A DNA stretch of 64,000 nucleotides from Terriglobia bacterium (GTDB taxonomy: Bacteria; Acidobacteriota; Terriglobia; Bryobacterales; Bryobacteraceae): contig JAIQFN010000003.1 in NCBI GenBank assembly GCA_020073265.1, positions 62,001 through 126,000 of the forward strand, in the 5' to 3' direction. The position numbers and the translations under genes are program-made. Shown here in pieces: positions 47,245-57,632 of this stretch. The notes below the pieces were generated by a model. That model searched no databases, was not told where the DNA came from, and was given only the letters and a program-made list of their open reading frames with translations. How positions within the stretch are numbered: position 1 is the first letter of the stretch; each line of letters begins with the position of its first letter.

Positions 47245-48312
47245 ATGCCCCGCCTCAATTCCAAACTTGCGCTCCTGTTTCTGGGCCTCGCTTCGGCCGC
47301 CGGCAACGCACAGACCGCGCCCGGTCTGTGGCGCTTCGTCCATCCTGACGCCAAGGCGGTCATCAGCATCGATTGGAGCCGCATGCGGACGTCGCACCTC
47401 GGCACCATGATTCGCGAGAAGTTCGTGACCCCGAACCCGGGCCTCACGATCCCGGGCATCGAGTTTCTGGACAGCACGGACCGCTTCATTGTTTCCTCTC
47501 CCGGACGGAAACCGGACGACTCGTCAGCCGACGCGCCTATGTTGGTGGTGGTCGGCGGGCATTTCGATCTGGCCAAGGTACGCAGCGTGCTGGTCCGGCA
47601 CGGAGCCAAAGCGCAGCAGTTCAATTCCTTCCAGGTCTACCGGCCGCAGGGCAAGGACTCGAGGGACCTGGCTTTCGTTCTGTTCGACGCGCAGACCATC
47701 CTGATCGGCGATTCGCGCTCGATCTTCGCCAGTCTGGAGCGAGCCGCGTTCCCCAGCCCCGCTCCCGAGCCCAATTCGGTGCTCGCGCGCGCCGCCGAGA
47801 TGGAAGCCAACTACGAAGCCTGGGCGATCCTGACCGGAACGGATGTCGTCAAGAGCGACCGGTTGAACGCGTTTCTCAGCGGCGGGGCGCTGGACGCGCA
47901 GGCTCAAGGCATGCAGTTCGGTATGTCGATGCGGAACGGGCTGGCGATCGAGATCGCGGTGCTGTTCGATTCGGAAGGCGCGGCCAAGAAGATGGCTACC
48001 GAGCTGTCCAGAGTCGTCAAGCTTTCCGTCAAGGACAAGCTGGGCGAGCCGGCCATGCTGGATCTCGAGAAACGGCTGAAGTTCACCGCGCAGGGAACGC
48101 TGGTGAAGCTCGCGATGCACATGACGCCGCAGGAGCTGGAGAAGAACGCGCAGATTTTCGCGGCTTCGCGCAAGCAAATGCCCGCCGGCCTGGCCGAAAT
48201 CAAGCCGGTCATAAAATCCGACGCGGCGCCTGCGCCGGAGAAGCCGGAGAATAAAGTCATCCGGATCGAAGGCCTGGACAGCGGCCCGCGCGAAATACCT
48301 TTCAACAAATAG
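47245..48312 (+). CDS. Exported protein of unknown function
   Basis: A 355-residue protein with a signal peptide (KLALLFLGLASAAGNAQT, cleavage near AQT-AP). The mature protein is of mixed alpha/beta type: RFVHPDAKAVISIDWSRM opens it, followed by MLVVVGGHFDLAKVRSVLVR, DLAFVLFDAQTILIGDSRSI, ANYEAWAILTG and MSMRNGLAIEIAVLFDSEGA. The repeated ferredoxin-like pattern resembles DUF3352-type or similar acidobacterial periplasmic proteins, but I cannot name the family. The C-terminus is Ala/Pro/Lys-rich and disordered. It follows tRNA-Val divergently and may start its own transcript. Confidence 0.7.
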   Translation: MPRLNSKLALLFLGLASAAGNAQTAPGLWRFVHPDAKAVISIDWSRMRTSHLGTMIREKFVTPNPGLTIPGIEFLDSTDRFIVSSPGRKPDDSSADAPMLVVVGGHFDLAKVRSVLVRHGAKAQQFNSFQVYRPQGKDSRDLAFVLFDAQTILIGDSRSIFASLERAAFPSPAPEPNSVLARAAEMEANYEAWAILTGTDVVKSDRLNAFLSGGALDAQAQGMQFGMSMRNGLAIEIAVLFDSEGAAKKMATELSRVVKLSVKDKLGEPAMLDLEKRLKFTAQGTLVKLAMHMTPQELEKNAQIFAASRKQMPAGLAEIKPVIKSDAAPAPEKPENKVIRIEGLDSGPREIPFNK

Positions 48313-48367
48313 CCACAACGCTCGCCCTGCGATCCAGGCTCGTTCCCTGCCCGCGGCGCGGTTGCGC

Positions 48368-48373
48368 TAAGAT
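48368..48373 (+). promoter_or_regulatory. Candidate -10 box (TAAGAT) for the CxxC small protein gene
   Basis: TAAGAT ends six bases before the ATG at 48380; there is no Shine-Dalgarno between them. Confidence 0.4.
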
Positions 48374-48379
48374 TTGCGT

Positions 48380-48691
48380 ATGGCGACAGGCAAACACGAG
48401 CTGATTGAAGTGCGCTGCCCGTGTTGCGAAGCAAAGCTTCAAATCGATCCTCAGCTGAAAGCGGTCATCAGTTACGAGGAGCACCAGAAGCCGCGCTCGA
48501 TCGAAGACATCGGCGCCGCAGTTCAGAAACTCAAGGGCGAAGAAGCGCGCCGCGCCGAAGTGTTTCAAAAATCCTTCGAGGACCACAAGAGCCACGGCAA
48601 GGTGCTGGAGCGGAAATTCGACGAGCTGCTCAAGCAGGCCAAAGAGAAACCCGACGCACCGCCGCCTCGCAAGCCGTTCGACTACGACTAA
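48380..48691 (+). CDS. Small protein with N-terminal CxxC zinc-ribbon-like motif
   Basis: A 103-residue protein. ELIEVRCPCCEAKLQIDPQL (about residues 7-26) contains CxCC in the arrangement of a half zinc ribbon. It is followed by a long charged helix (IEDIGAAVQKLKGEEARRAE, VFQKSFEDHKSHGKVLERKF, DELLKQAKEK) and a Pro-rich tail ending FDYD. The zinc-ribbon-plus-coiled-coil design suggests a nucleic-acid or protein adaptor; I do not recognise a named family. ATG 48380 fits a leaderless promoter; an upstream TTG is less likely. Confidence 0.75.
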   Translation: MATGKHELIEVRCPCCEAKLQIDPQLKAVISYEEHQKPRSIEDIGAAVQKLKGEEARRAEVFQKSFEDHKSHGKVLERKFDELLKQAKEKPDAPPPRKPFDYD

Positions 48692-48752
48692 GCCGCGCGC
48701 CCGGCGGTGAAAGAAACGGTTTCGCACGCTGCCCAACCTGTTCCCCATGCGC

Positions 48753-48758
48753 TAGAAT
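48753..48758 (+). promoter_or_regulatory. Candidate -10 box (TAGAAT) for the beta-oxidation operon
   Basis: TAGAAT ends seven bases before the ATG at 48766, consistent with a leaderless or near-leaderless message. Confidence 0.4.
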
Positions 48759-48765
48759 CGTACCG

Positions 48766-50916
<2,151 letters not shown>

Positions 50917-50919
50917 TCG

Positions 50920-52107
<1,188 letters not shown>

Positions 52108-52113
52108 GAGAGT

Positions 52114-52160
52114 GTGGCGCAGGCACTCGTGCGTGCCGAGTCGCGACTCATCGCGACGCA
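52114..52160 (+). repeat. Twin-hairpin intergenic repeat, copy B
   Basis: It starts 6 nt after the thiolase stop. Hairpin 1 is close to the consensus around CACTCGTG. Hairpin 2 has a different stem, GTCGCGA/TCGCGAC with a CTCA loop, compared with copies A and E: both arms changed together so pairing is kept. Confidence 0.75.
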
Positions 52161-52180
52161 TGGTTCCTGAGATCCCAGCC

Positions 52181-52206
52181 GGCGTTCACGCGAGTGCGTG
52201 CGTCAC
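52181..52206 (-). repeat. Inverted, internally deleted derivative of the twin-hairpin repeat
   Basis: Read on the minus strand it joins the first half of hairpin 1 (GTGACGCACGCACTCG) to the last half of hairpin 2 (CGTGAACGCC), as if recombination between the two CACTCG loops had removed the middle. It faces copy B 21 bp away and ends just before the preferred start of the Crp/Fnr gene. Confidence 0.55.
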
Positions 52207-52218
52207 GGACGATTCATT

Positions 52219-52923
52219 TTGCCACCTCAACGACCTGACGTCGCCTCAGTCCTAAAATCCGTGGCCTTGTTCGCGCCGCTAGACGCGTCCGAGATTCAGT
52301 TTCTGGCTGCTCGCGCCGGATTAAAATCCTACGGGCCGGGTGAGCTGCTGTTTTCAGAAGGCGACCCCTGCAGCGGTCTCTTCGTGGTGGCAACCGGGCG
52401 CGTGCGAATCTTCAAAACATCCGCGAACGGCCGCGAACACGTGCTCGCCATAGAAGGCCCCGGCAGTTCCATCGCCGAGCTCCCGGTTTTCGATGGCGGC
52501 AACTACCCGGCCTCGGCGGCGGCGCTGGAGAAATCCGACCTGGTGTTCGTATCCCGCGCGGACTTCCGCGCTATTTGCCTGGAGCATCCCGAGGTCGCGC
52601 TGAAGGTTCTGCAAGTGGTGGGCGGCCGCCTGCGCCGCCTGGTCGGGATCATCGAGGAACTGTCGTTCACTACCGTGCGCCACCGCCTCATTTCCTGGCT
52701 GTTGCGTCAAGCCAAGACCGAAGGCCGGCCCACGGACCGAGGTCCCGCGTTTTCGCTCGGCGCCAGCCATCAAGAACTGGCGGCCCAGATCGGAACCGTG
52801 CGCGAGCTGGTGTCGCGCAACATGGCTCGCCTGCAGGCCCAGGGCTTCATTGAGATGAACGGCCGCGAAGTCGTGATTCTCGATCTCGAAGGCCTGGAGG
52901 CGGATCTCGCCTCGGTCATCTAG
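52219..52923 (+). CDS. Crp/Fnr-family transcription regulator
   Basis: A 234-residue regulator. The N-terminal cyclic-nucleotide-binding-like domain (LFAPLDASEIQFLAARAGLK, GELLFSEGDPCSGLFVVATG, SIAELPVFDGGNYPASAAAL) is followed by the dimerisation helix and a winged HTH with SHQELAAQIGTVRELVSRNM and ARLQAQGFIEM. The four-Cys iron-sulfur signature of FNR is absent, so it is closer to DNR/NnrR/CRP types. Start set at TTG 52219 because the alternative GTG 52198 lies inside the repeat derivative. Downstream are a Crp/Fnr-type palindrome and two nitric-oxide-related genes, so it probably controls them. Confidence 0.88.
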   Translation: MPPQRPDVASVLKSVALFAPLDASEIQFLAARAGLKSYGPGELLFSEGDPCSGLFVVATGRVRIFKTSANGREHVLAIEGPGSSIAELPVFDGGNYPASAAALEKSDLVFVSRADFRAICLEHPEVALKVLQVVGGRLRRLVGIIEELSFTTVRHRLISWLLRQAKTEGRPTDRGPAFSLGASHQELAAQIGTVRELVSRNMARLQAQGFIEMNGREVVILDLEGLEADLASVI

Positions 52924-52947
52924 CTCCCGTCCTTTCGCGCAGGTCCG

Positions 52948-52961
52948 GTGACTTAAGTCAC
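52948..52961. promoter_or_regulatory. Crp/Fnr-type palindrome upstream of the RIC/NnrS genes
   Basis: GTGACTTAAGTCAC is a perfect 14-bp palindrome with TGAC/GTCA half-sites, centred about 52 bp before the ytfE-like ATG and 31 bp after the regulator stop. Form and position suit activation by the adjacent Crp/Fnr protein. Confidence 0.65.
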
Positions 52962-53006
52962 TGCGCCCAGCCTCTCCCCGCCTTAACCTGATCTCAGAGG
53001 AACAAA

Positions 53007-53726
53007 ATGACACTGACCACCGAGAAGACGGTTCGAGAGATCGCGATCGAAAATCCCGCCACGGTCCGGGTGTTCGAGTCGCTGGGAATAGACTACTGCT
53101 GCGGCGGACGCCGCCCTTTGAGCGAGGCTTGCGAGCGCGCCAACGTCCCCGTGACGCAGGTTCTCGAACTGATCGCCAAGACGCAGCCCGACAGTCAACC
53201 GTCCGGCAAGGACGAGTGGGCTGACGCAACGCTCGCGAGCCTGATCGAGCACATTGTCACGCGGCATCACGGCTTCGTGCGTCAGGAAGTGTCCAGGCTG
53301 GAGCCGCTGCTGGCCAAAGTCGGCAACAAGCATGGGGACACGCGCCCCGAGCTGCGATCGATTCAGGAACTCTTCTCCGCGCTGTCGCAGGAATTGATGG
53401 CGCACATGTTCAAAGAGGAGCAGGTTCTGTTTCCCTATATCCAGAAGTTGGAAGCAGCGTCGCGCGGCGGGAGCCAGCTTCCAGGCGCTTGCTTCGGATC
53501 GGTGGAGATGCCGATCGCGCGGATGCTGGCCGAACACGACGACGCCGGTGAACTGCTCGCCCAAATCCGCACGCTGGCCGGAGACTTTCAGCCGCCCGAG
53601 GATGCCTGCCCCAGTTTTCGCGGTCTCTATCACGGCCTGCAAGAGTTCGAGCGCGATCTGCATCGCCACATCCACCTGGAAAACAACATTCTCTTTCCGC
53701 GCGCCGTGGAATTAGAGCGCGCATAG
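53007..53726 (+). CDS. Iron-sulfur cluster repair di-iron protein (RIC/YtfE/ScdA)
   Basis: A 239-residue RIC protein. The N-terminal ScdA_N domain contains FESLGIDYCCGGRRPLSEAC with the conserved CC pair. It is followed by a hemerythrin-like four-helix bundle with iron ligands in HIVTRHHGFVRQE, MAHMFKEEQVLFPYI, MLAEHDDAGELL and HRHIHLENNILFP. RIC proteins restore iron-sulfur clusters damaged by nitric oxide or peroxide. It lies between the Crp/Fnr gene and nnrS and starts with GAGGA 6 nt before the ATG. Gap to nnrS is 14 bp. Confidence 0.94.
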   Translation: MTLTTEKTVREIAIENPATVRVFESLGIDYCCGGRRPLSEACERANVPVTQVLELIAKTQPDSQPSGKDEWADATLASLIEHIVTRHHGFVRQEVSRLEPLLAKVGNKHGDTRPELRSIQELFSALSQELMAHMFKEEQVLFPYIQKLEAASRGGSQLPGACFGSVEMPIARMLAEHDDAGELLAQIRTLAGDFQPPEDACPSFRGLYHGLQEFERDLHRHIHLENNILFPRAVELERA

Positions 53727-53740
53727 CCGGAGGCCGCGTC

Positions 53741-55066
53741 ATGACCGCACACAACACAGCCGTGGATGAGAACCGTTCCGAGATCGTGCGCCGGGAAACA
53801 GGCTTGCAACGCCTGGTGACCGCGTACATTCTCGCGGGACTGCTCTTCATGCTCCTGCCCGGCACGTTTCTGGGCGTCTGGAACCTGCTGTCCATCAGCA
53901 GCACTCACACCGCAGCCACGCTTTCACCGGCCTGGCTGCAGGCGCATGGGCACGCCCAGATCTTCGGTTGGCTGGGAACGTTCATTCTGGGCATCGGCTT
54001 CTATTCTCTGTCGAAGATGGGCAATCTGCCGGCGTTCGCGATATCGCGCGGATGGACCTGCTTCGTTCTGTGGGCGGCGGGCGTCTCAATGCGCTGGACG
54101 GTCAACGTGACCGCTTGGCAATGGCGGTTCCTGCTGCCACTCTCGGCCGTGTTGGAACTCGCGGCCTTCCTCACGTTTTTCCGAACCGTCGCGCACCACC
54201 GGCCGGAACAACCGAGCGCTACACCGCGACCCAAGCAACCCTGGATGCTGGTGGTGGTCGGCTCGACGATCGGATTTCTGGTCATACTCGTGGTCAACTT
54301 CGGCGTCACCAGTTACGCGGCGCTGCGCGGCGGCAGTCCGGCCATACCGTCGCCGCTCGATCAGCATCTGCTCATGCTGCCTACCTGGGGATTTCTGGTT
54401 CCCGCGGTCTGGGGATTCAACGCCCGCTGGCTGCCGGTGTTCTTAGGTCTCGAAGCCCCGGGCGCACGGCGTCTCTACGCGGCGTTGCTGGTCGCCTGGA
54501 CGGCCGCGATCGCGATGCCGTTCGGATTCGCCGTCTTCTCGGCCGCTCTGCTTCCTGTCGCCGCGCTGCTGGCGGTGTCAGCGCTCCACGTTTTCAAACC
54601 GGCCACTCAGCCGCCCAAGCTCAACGGCGTCCATGCCAGCTTCCCGATCTTCGTACGCGGCGCGTATGTGTGGTTGCTGGTGGCAGCGGGCCTGTCAATC
54701 GCAGCCGCCCTGGCGGACCGCGAGGGCGGAATCTGGGGCGCTTCCCGGCACGCTCTGACGGTCGGGTTTCTTTCCACGATGGTCTTCGCGATCGGCCAGA
54801 AGATCCTGCCCGCGTTTTGTGGCGCGCGAGTTCTATTCAGCAAGCAACTGATGTTGGCATCTCTGACGTTGCTGAATCTCGGATGCGCTCTGCGCGTCGG
54901 GTCGGAAATCCCGGCGTACGAAGGCTATCTGAGGCAAGCCTGGTCGGTGCTGCCGGTTTCGGCCGTGATCGAGCTCACCGCGGTAACTCTCTTCGCCGCC
55001 AACCTGGCGTTCACATTCCTGCGGCCCGCCGCTCATCTGTTGCGCGAGCAGCAAGCCACGGCGTAG
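53741..55066 (+). CDS. NnrS-like polytopic haem/copper membrane protein
   Basis: A 441-residue membrane protein with about twelve TM helices. The conserved block QAHGHAQIFGWLGTFILGIG (about residues 66-85) has the paired histidines typical of NnrS, with later HLLMLPTWGFLVPAVWGFNA and RHALTVGFLSTMVFAIGQKI. NnrS proteins are linked to nitric-oxide/nitrosative stress and usually controlled by NnrR/DNR-type regulators, matching the upstream regulator and RIC gene. GGAGG precedes the ATG. Directly downstream lies the displaced 3' end of the quinone-oxidoreductase gene. Confidence 0.88.
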   Translation: MTAHNTAVDENRSEIVRRETGLQRLVTAYILAGLLFMLLPGTFLGVWNLLSISSTHTAATLSPAWLQAHGHAQIFGWLGTFILGIGFYSLSKMGNLPAFAISRGWTCFVLWAAGVSMRWTVNVTAWQWRFLLPLSAVLELAAFLTFFRTVAHHRPEQPSATPRPKQPWMLVVVGSTIGFLVILVVNFGVTSYAALRGGSPAIPSPLDQHLLMLPTWGFLVPAVWGFNARWLPVFLGLEAPGARRLYAALLVAWTAAIAMPFGFAVFSAALLPVAALLAVSALHVFKPATQPPKLNGVHASFPIFVRGAYVWLLVAAGLSIAAALADREGGIWGASRHALTVGFLSTMVFAIGQKILPAFCGARVLFSKQLMLASLTLLNLGCALRVGSEIPAYEGYLRQAWSVLPVSAVIELTAVTLFAANLAFTFLRPAAHLLREQQATA

Positions 55067-55076
55067 TCTACGCCAC

Positions 55077-55208
55077 CTTCACCAGCATCTTGCCGGTGTT
55101 GTCGCCCTGCAGCATTCCGATGAACGCCTTCACGGTGTTCTGGAATCCTTCCACCACCTCTTCGCGATGCTTCAGCTTACCTTCGCGCAGCCACTGCGCC
55201 ATCTGGGT
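55077..55208. repeat. 132-bp direct repeat, left copy (displaced oxidoreductase 3' end)
   Basis: Identical base for base to 56479-56610. On the minus strand it encodes the last ~43 codons of the oxidoreductase with the ending LVKVA-stop, now separated from the rest of the gene by the two-gene insertion. Complete identity implies a recent event. Confidence 0.9.
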
Positions 55209-55239
55209 GACGAGTAGCCGCCGAACGTACCAGATAGGC

Positions 55240-55635
55240 TCAGGACTCCGCTTGCGACAGAAGACTGCTGAGCACCCGCTTAGTATCTTCGGAATTGAGC
55301 ACGCCCTTCAACCAATTGACAAAGGCTTGCTCCGAGTCAAATTTGGGCTTGTTGCTCCCATAGTAAGCCTGATGGGGACCTGACTCCAAGCGAACCGGAT
55401 ATAGCTTCACACCATGACTCACCACAAACAGCTCGTATCGATAATCTAGCGCGGTAGCCTCAATTAAGAATCGGTGGTGAAACTCCCCGCCGAAGGTTTG
55501 CGTAGTGACTTGGCCCTCCAAGAGATTATTCGTGTGCTTTCCCAACAATGCGGCCTGCTGCTTGAGAATGGCCAGCGGCGTCCGCACTTTGGCTGATCCA
55601 AGATCCGGCCAAAGGTCGACGGCTTCCTCAGTCAT
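55240..55635 (-). CDS. Small protein of unknown function, partner of an EEP nuclease
   Basis: A 131-residue acidic protein. It opens TEEAVDLWPDLGSAKVRTPL, followed by AILKQQAALLGKHTNNLLEG, QVTTQTFGGEFHHRFLIEAT and DYRYELFVVSHGVKLYPVRL, then FDSEQAFVNWLKGVLNSEDT near the C-terminus. That gives a helix, a beta-sheet core and C-terminal helices, with no recognised motif. I believe similar proteins accompany EEP-type nucleases in other genomes but cannot name a family. It lies 12 bp after the nuclease gene with a GGAGG ribosome-binding site and is clearly co-transcribed. The composition is markedly less GC-rich than the neighbours. Confidence 0.75.
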   Translation of the reverse strand: MTEEAVDLWPDLGSAKVRTPLAILKQQAALLGKHTNNLLEGQVTTQTFGGEFHHRFLIEATALDYRYELFVVSHGVKLYPVRLESGPHQAYYGSNKPKFDSEQAFVNWLKGVLNSEDTKRVLSSLLSQAES

Positions 55636-55647
55636 ACCTCTATCCTC

Positions 55648-56457
55648 CTACAGATCGAGCTTGAACAACAACGGGAAGTGATCGGAGCCATCAACAGTAT
55701 TCGGGCGGCCATCTTCGGTCCTCAGAGACGTTGCGCCGGCGCGGCTTAGGAGTCTCACCTGATCACTCCGGAACCGCTCCATCAATTGCGGCCTAACCAA
55801 AACCTGATCGAAAGTATTCCAGAAATAGTTCACGTGTTCCGCACGCTCGTAGTAGTAAGAACCTGGCGGCCGATCGGCCCAATCGCCGAGATGTCCCCAC
55901 ATCGGGTTGGAGAAGAACGGATAAGCGACCCCCTGAACGGTCCTCTCGACTCGCTCCGCCACTTTCCGCGCCATGACCGCATGAAGACCGCTCGCACCCA
56001 CCACGCCCGATTCGAATGGATTCATATTCAAATCGCCGACCAAAACCGTCCTGCTGTGGCCGGCCCGACGCTCCTCGTCAGCTATCGTTCTGCTCAGGAC
56101 GGCGCACTCCATCGTCTGACTCTCGTTGCTCCAATGGAGCTTGCTCGGAAAGTGGACGGCCACCAGCAGGACTTCTTCGGATACCGGCAAGGCCAGTCTC
56201 CGAATGGAGATGCGGTCGCTCTCATAGGCAGGCCTAAGATAACGGCCAGGGAATCGGCTGAAAATGTTGATTCGCCGGCTCTGCCCGGGCGCGAAATGGA
56301 ACGCACGCTCTTCGCGGTTCAACGCCCGCAGCAGAGCAGCAGGCTCAAGCCCGCATTCAGCAAGGATTAGAACATCGATCGCTTCATCATGCGCGATCGC
56401 CGCGATCGCATCGGAGAGCGGCTTCCCGTTGACGTTCCAAAACAGAAATGTCAGCAT
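55648..56457 (-). CDS. Endonuclease/exonuclease/phosphatase (EEP) superfamily protein
   Basis: A 269-residue EEP-fold hydrolase with a complete active site: FLFWNVNGK (N8, N10), LILAECG (E34), VAVHFPSKLHW (H102), LVGDLNMNPFESG (D142, N144), YFWNTFDQVLV (N214, D217) and DGSDHFPLLF (D259-H260). The family includes DNases, RNases and phosphodiesterases; the substrate is open. No signal peptide, so cytosolic. It heads a two-gene unit enclosed by identical 132-bp direct repeats and has lower GC than the surroundings, so it was acquired. An AGGAG ribosome-binding site lies just before the ATG. Confidence 0.88.
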   Translation of the reverse strand: MLTFLFWNVNGKPLSDAIAAIAHDEAIDVLILAECGLEPAALLRALNREERAFHFAPGQSRRINIFSRFPGRYLRPAYESDRISIRRLALPVSEEVLLVAVHFPSKLHWSNESQTMECAVLSRTIADEERRAGHSRTVLVGDLNMNPFESGVVGASGLHAVMARKVAERVERTVQGVAYPFFSNPMWGHLGDWADRPPGSYYYERAEHVNYFWNTFDQVLVRPQLMERFRSDQVRLLSRAGATSLRTEDGRPNTVDGSDHFPLLFKLDL

Positions 56458-56472
56458 CCGCTCCTGAGATGG

Positions 56473-57501
56473 TTACATCTTCACCAGCATCTTGCCGGTG
56501 TTGTCGCCCTGCAGCATTCCGATGAACGCCTTCACGGTGTTCTGGAATCCTTCCACCACCTCTTCGCGATGCTTCAGCTTACCTTCGCGCAGCCACTGCG
56601 CCATCTGGGTAATGCCCTCCGGATAGCGGTCTGCGAAGCGGAACACGATGAAGCCTTCCACCTTGAGCTGCTTCACCAGCATGAAGCTCAACAGCCTCGG
56701 TCCCGGCTCCGGCTTCTCCAGGTTGTATTGCGAGATCTGGCCGCAGATCGAGATGCGCCCGTACACGTTCATCAGAGGAAACACCGCGTCGGTAATCGCG
56801 CCGCCCACGTTGTCGAAGTAGCAGTCGATTCCGTTGGGGCAGAGTTCCTTCAGCTTGGTCGAGTAGTCGGACGTGGATTTGTAGTTGAAGGCCGCGTCGA
56901 AGCCCAGTTCCTTCTTCATCCAGTCGATCTTGGAATCGGCGCCGGCGATTCCCACCGTGCGGCAGCCCTTGATTTTCGCGATCTGGCCCACCAGCGAACC
57001 CACCGCCCCGGCCGCGCCCGACACCACCACGGTCTCGCCCGGCTTCGGCTTGCAGATATCCAGGAAGCCGAAGTAAGCCGTCATGCCCGGCATCCCTAGC
57101 ACACCGAGAGCAGTCGACACAGGCGCCAGCTTCGCGTCCAGTTTCCGCAGCGTCGTGGCATCCGCCGCCGCGAACTCCTGCCAGCCCCACATTCCTGTGA
57201 CAAAATCTCCGGGGACGAACCCGGACGCCTTCGACTCCACCACCTGTCCGACCGTTCCGCCCTGCATGACGTCGCCGATGTTCACCGGCTCCGCGTAGGT
57301 TCGTATGCCGGTGATGCGCCCGCGCATGTAGGGGTCCACCGACAGATACGCGCTCTTCACCAGCACCTGTCCATCTCGCGCCGCGGGCATGGGCGAGTCG
57401 ACGAGTGAAAAATCCGATTCTTTCGGGAGGCCTACCGGCCGCGCCGCAAGCTTAAACTGACGATTCACACTGGGCAAGGGTCCAAGTTTGGTAGCTGACA
57501 T
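56473..57501 (-). CDS. NADP-dependent oxidoreductase (MDR family, CurA/PTGR-like)
   Basis: A 342-residue medium-chain reductase without zinc ligands. N-terminal GroES-like part: SAYLSVDPYMRGRITGIRTY and GDVMQGGTVGQVVESKASGF. Rossmann part: GMPGMTAYFGFLDICKPKPG, then VVVSGAAGAVGSLVGQIAKI with the AxxGxxG nucleotide motif, DCYFDNVGGAITDAVFPLMN and GRISICGQISQYN. Relatives reduce alpha,beta-unsaturated ketones with NADPH (15-oxoprostaglandin reductase, curcumin reductase, E. coli YncB). The gene is complete, but its last few codons were altered by the cassette insertion (LVKM instead of LVKVA). Start ATG 57501 has no clear Shine-Dalgarno. Confidence 0.93.
   Translation of the reverse strand: MSATKLGPLPSVNRQFKLAARPVGLPKESDFSLVDSPMPAARDGQVLVKSAYLSVDPYMRGRITGIRTYAEPVNIGDVMQGGTVGQVVESKASGFVPGDFVTGMWGWQEFAAADATTLRKLDAKLAPVSTALGVLGMPGMTAYFGFLDICKPKPGETVVVSGAAGAVGSLVGQIAKIKGCRTVGIAGADSKIDWMKKELGFDAAFNYKSTSDYSTKLKELCPNGIDCYFDNVGGAITDAVFPLMNVYGRISICGQISQYNLEKPEPGPRLLSFMLVKQLKVEGFIVFRFADRYPEGITQMAQWLREGKLKHREEVVEGFQNTVKAFIGMLQGDNTGKMLVKM
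56479..56610. repeat. 132-bp direct repeat, right copy (3' end of the intact oxidoreductase)
   Basis: Identical to 55077-55208, same orientation. Here it forms the real 3' end of the oxidoreductase gene, but the final codons differ (LVKM-stop), meaning the stop is supplied by sequence brought in with the cassette. Confidence 0.9.
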
Positions 57502-57632
57502 AGCTGTTTCATTATCTCAGGTCGCGGCGTCGTATCAGCAGGGAGCGTCCGGCGCCGGCCAACGTAGAAACGTTCCCTATTGAAAATGTTTGACATTCAT
57601 GTTATGGATATATAGATTGGGAGGTTGTCGCC

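Noticed and set aside
57590-57616. TTGACA...TATAGA as a ku promoter
   Set aside because: The spacer is only 15 bp and the start would fall inside the ribosome-binding site; kept only as a remark in the ku entry.
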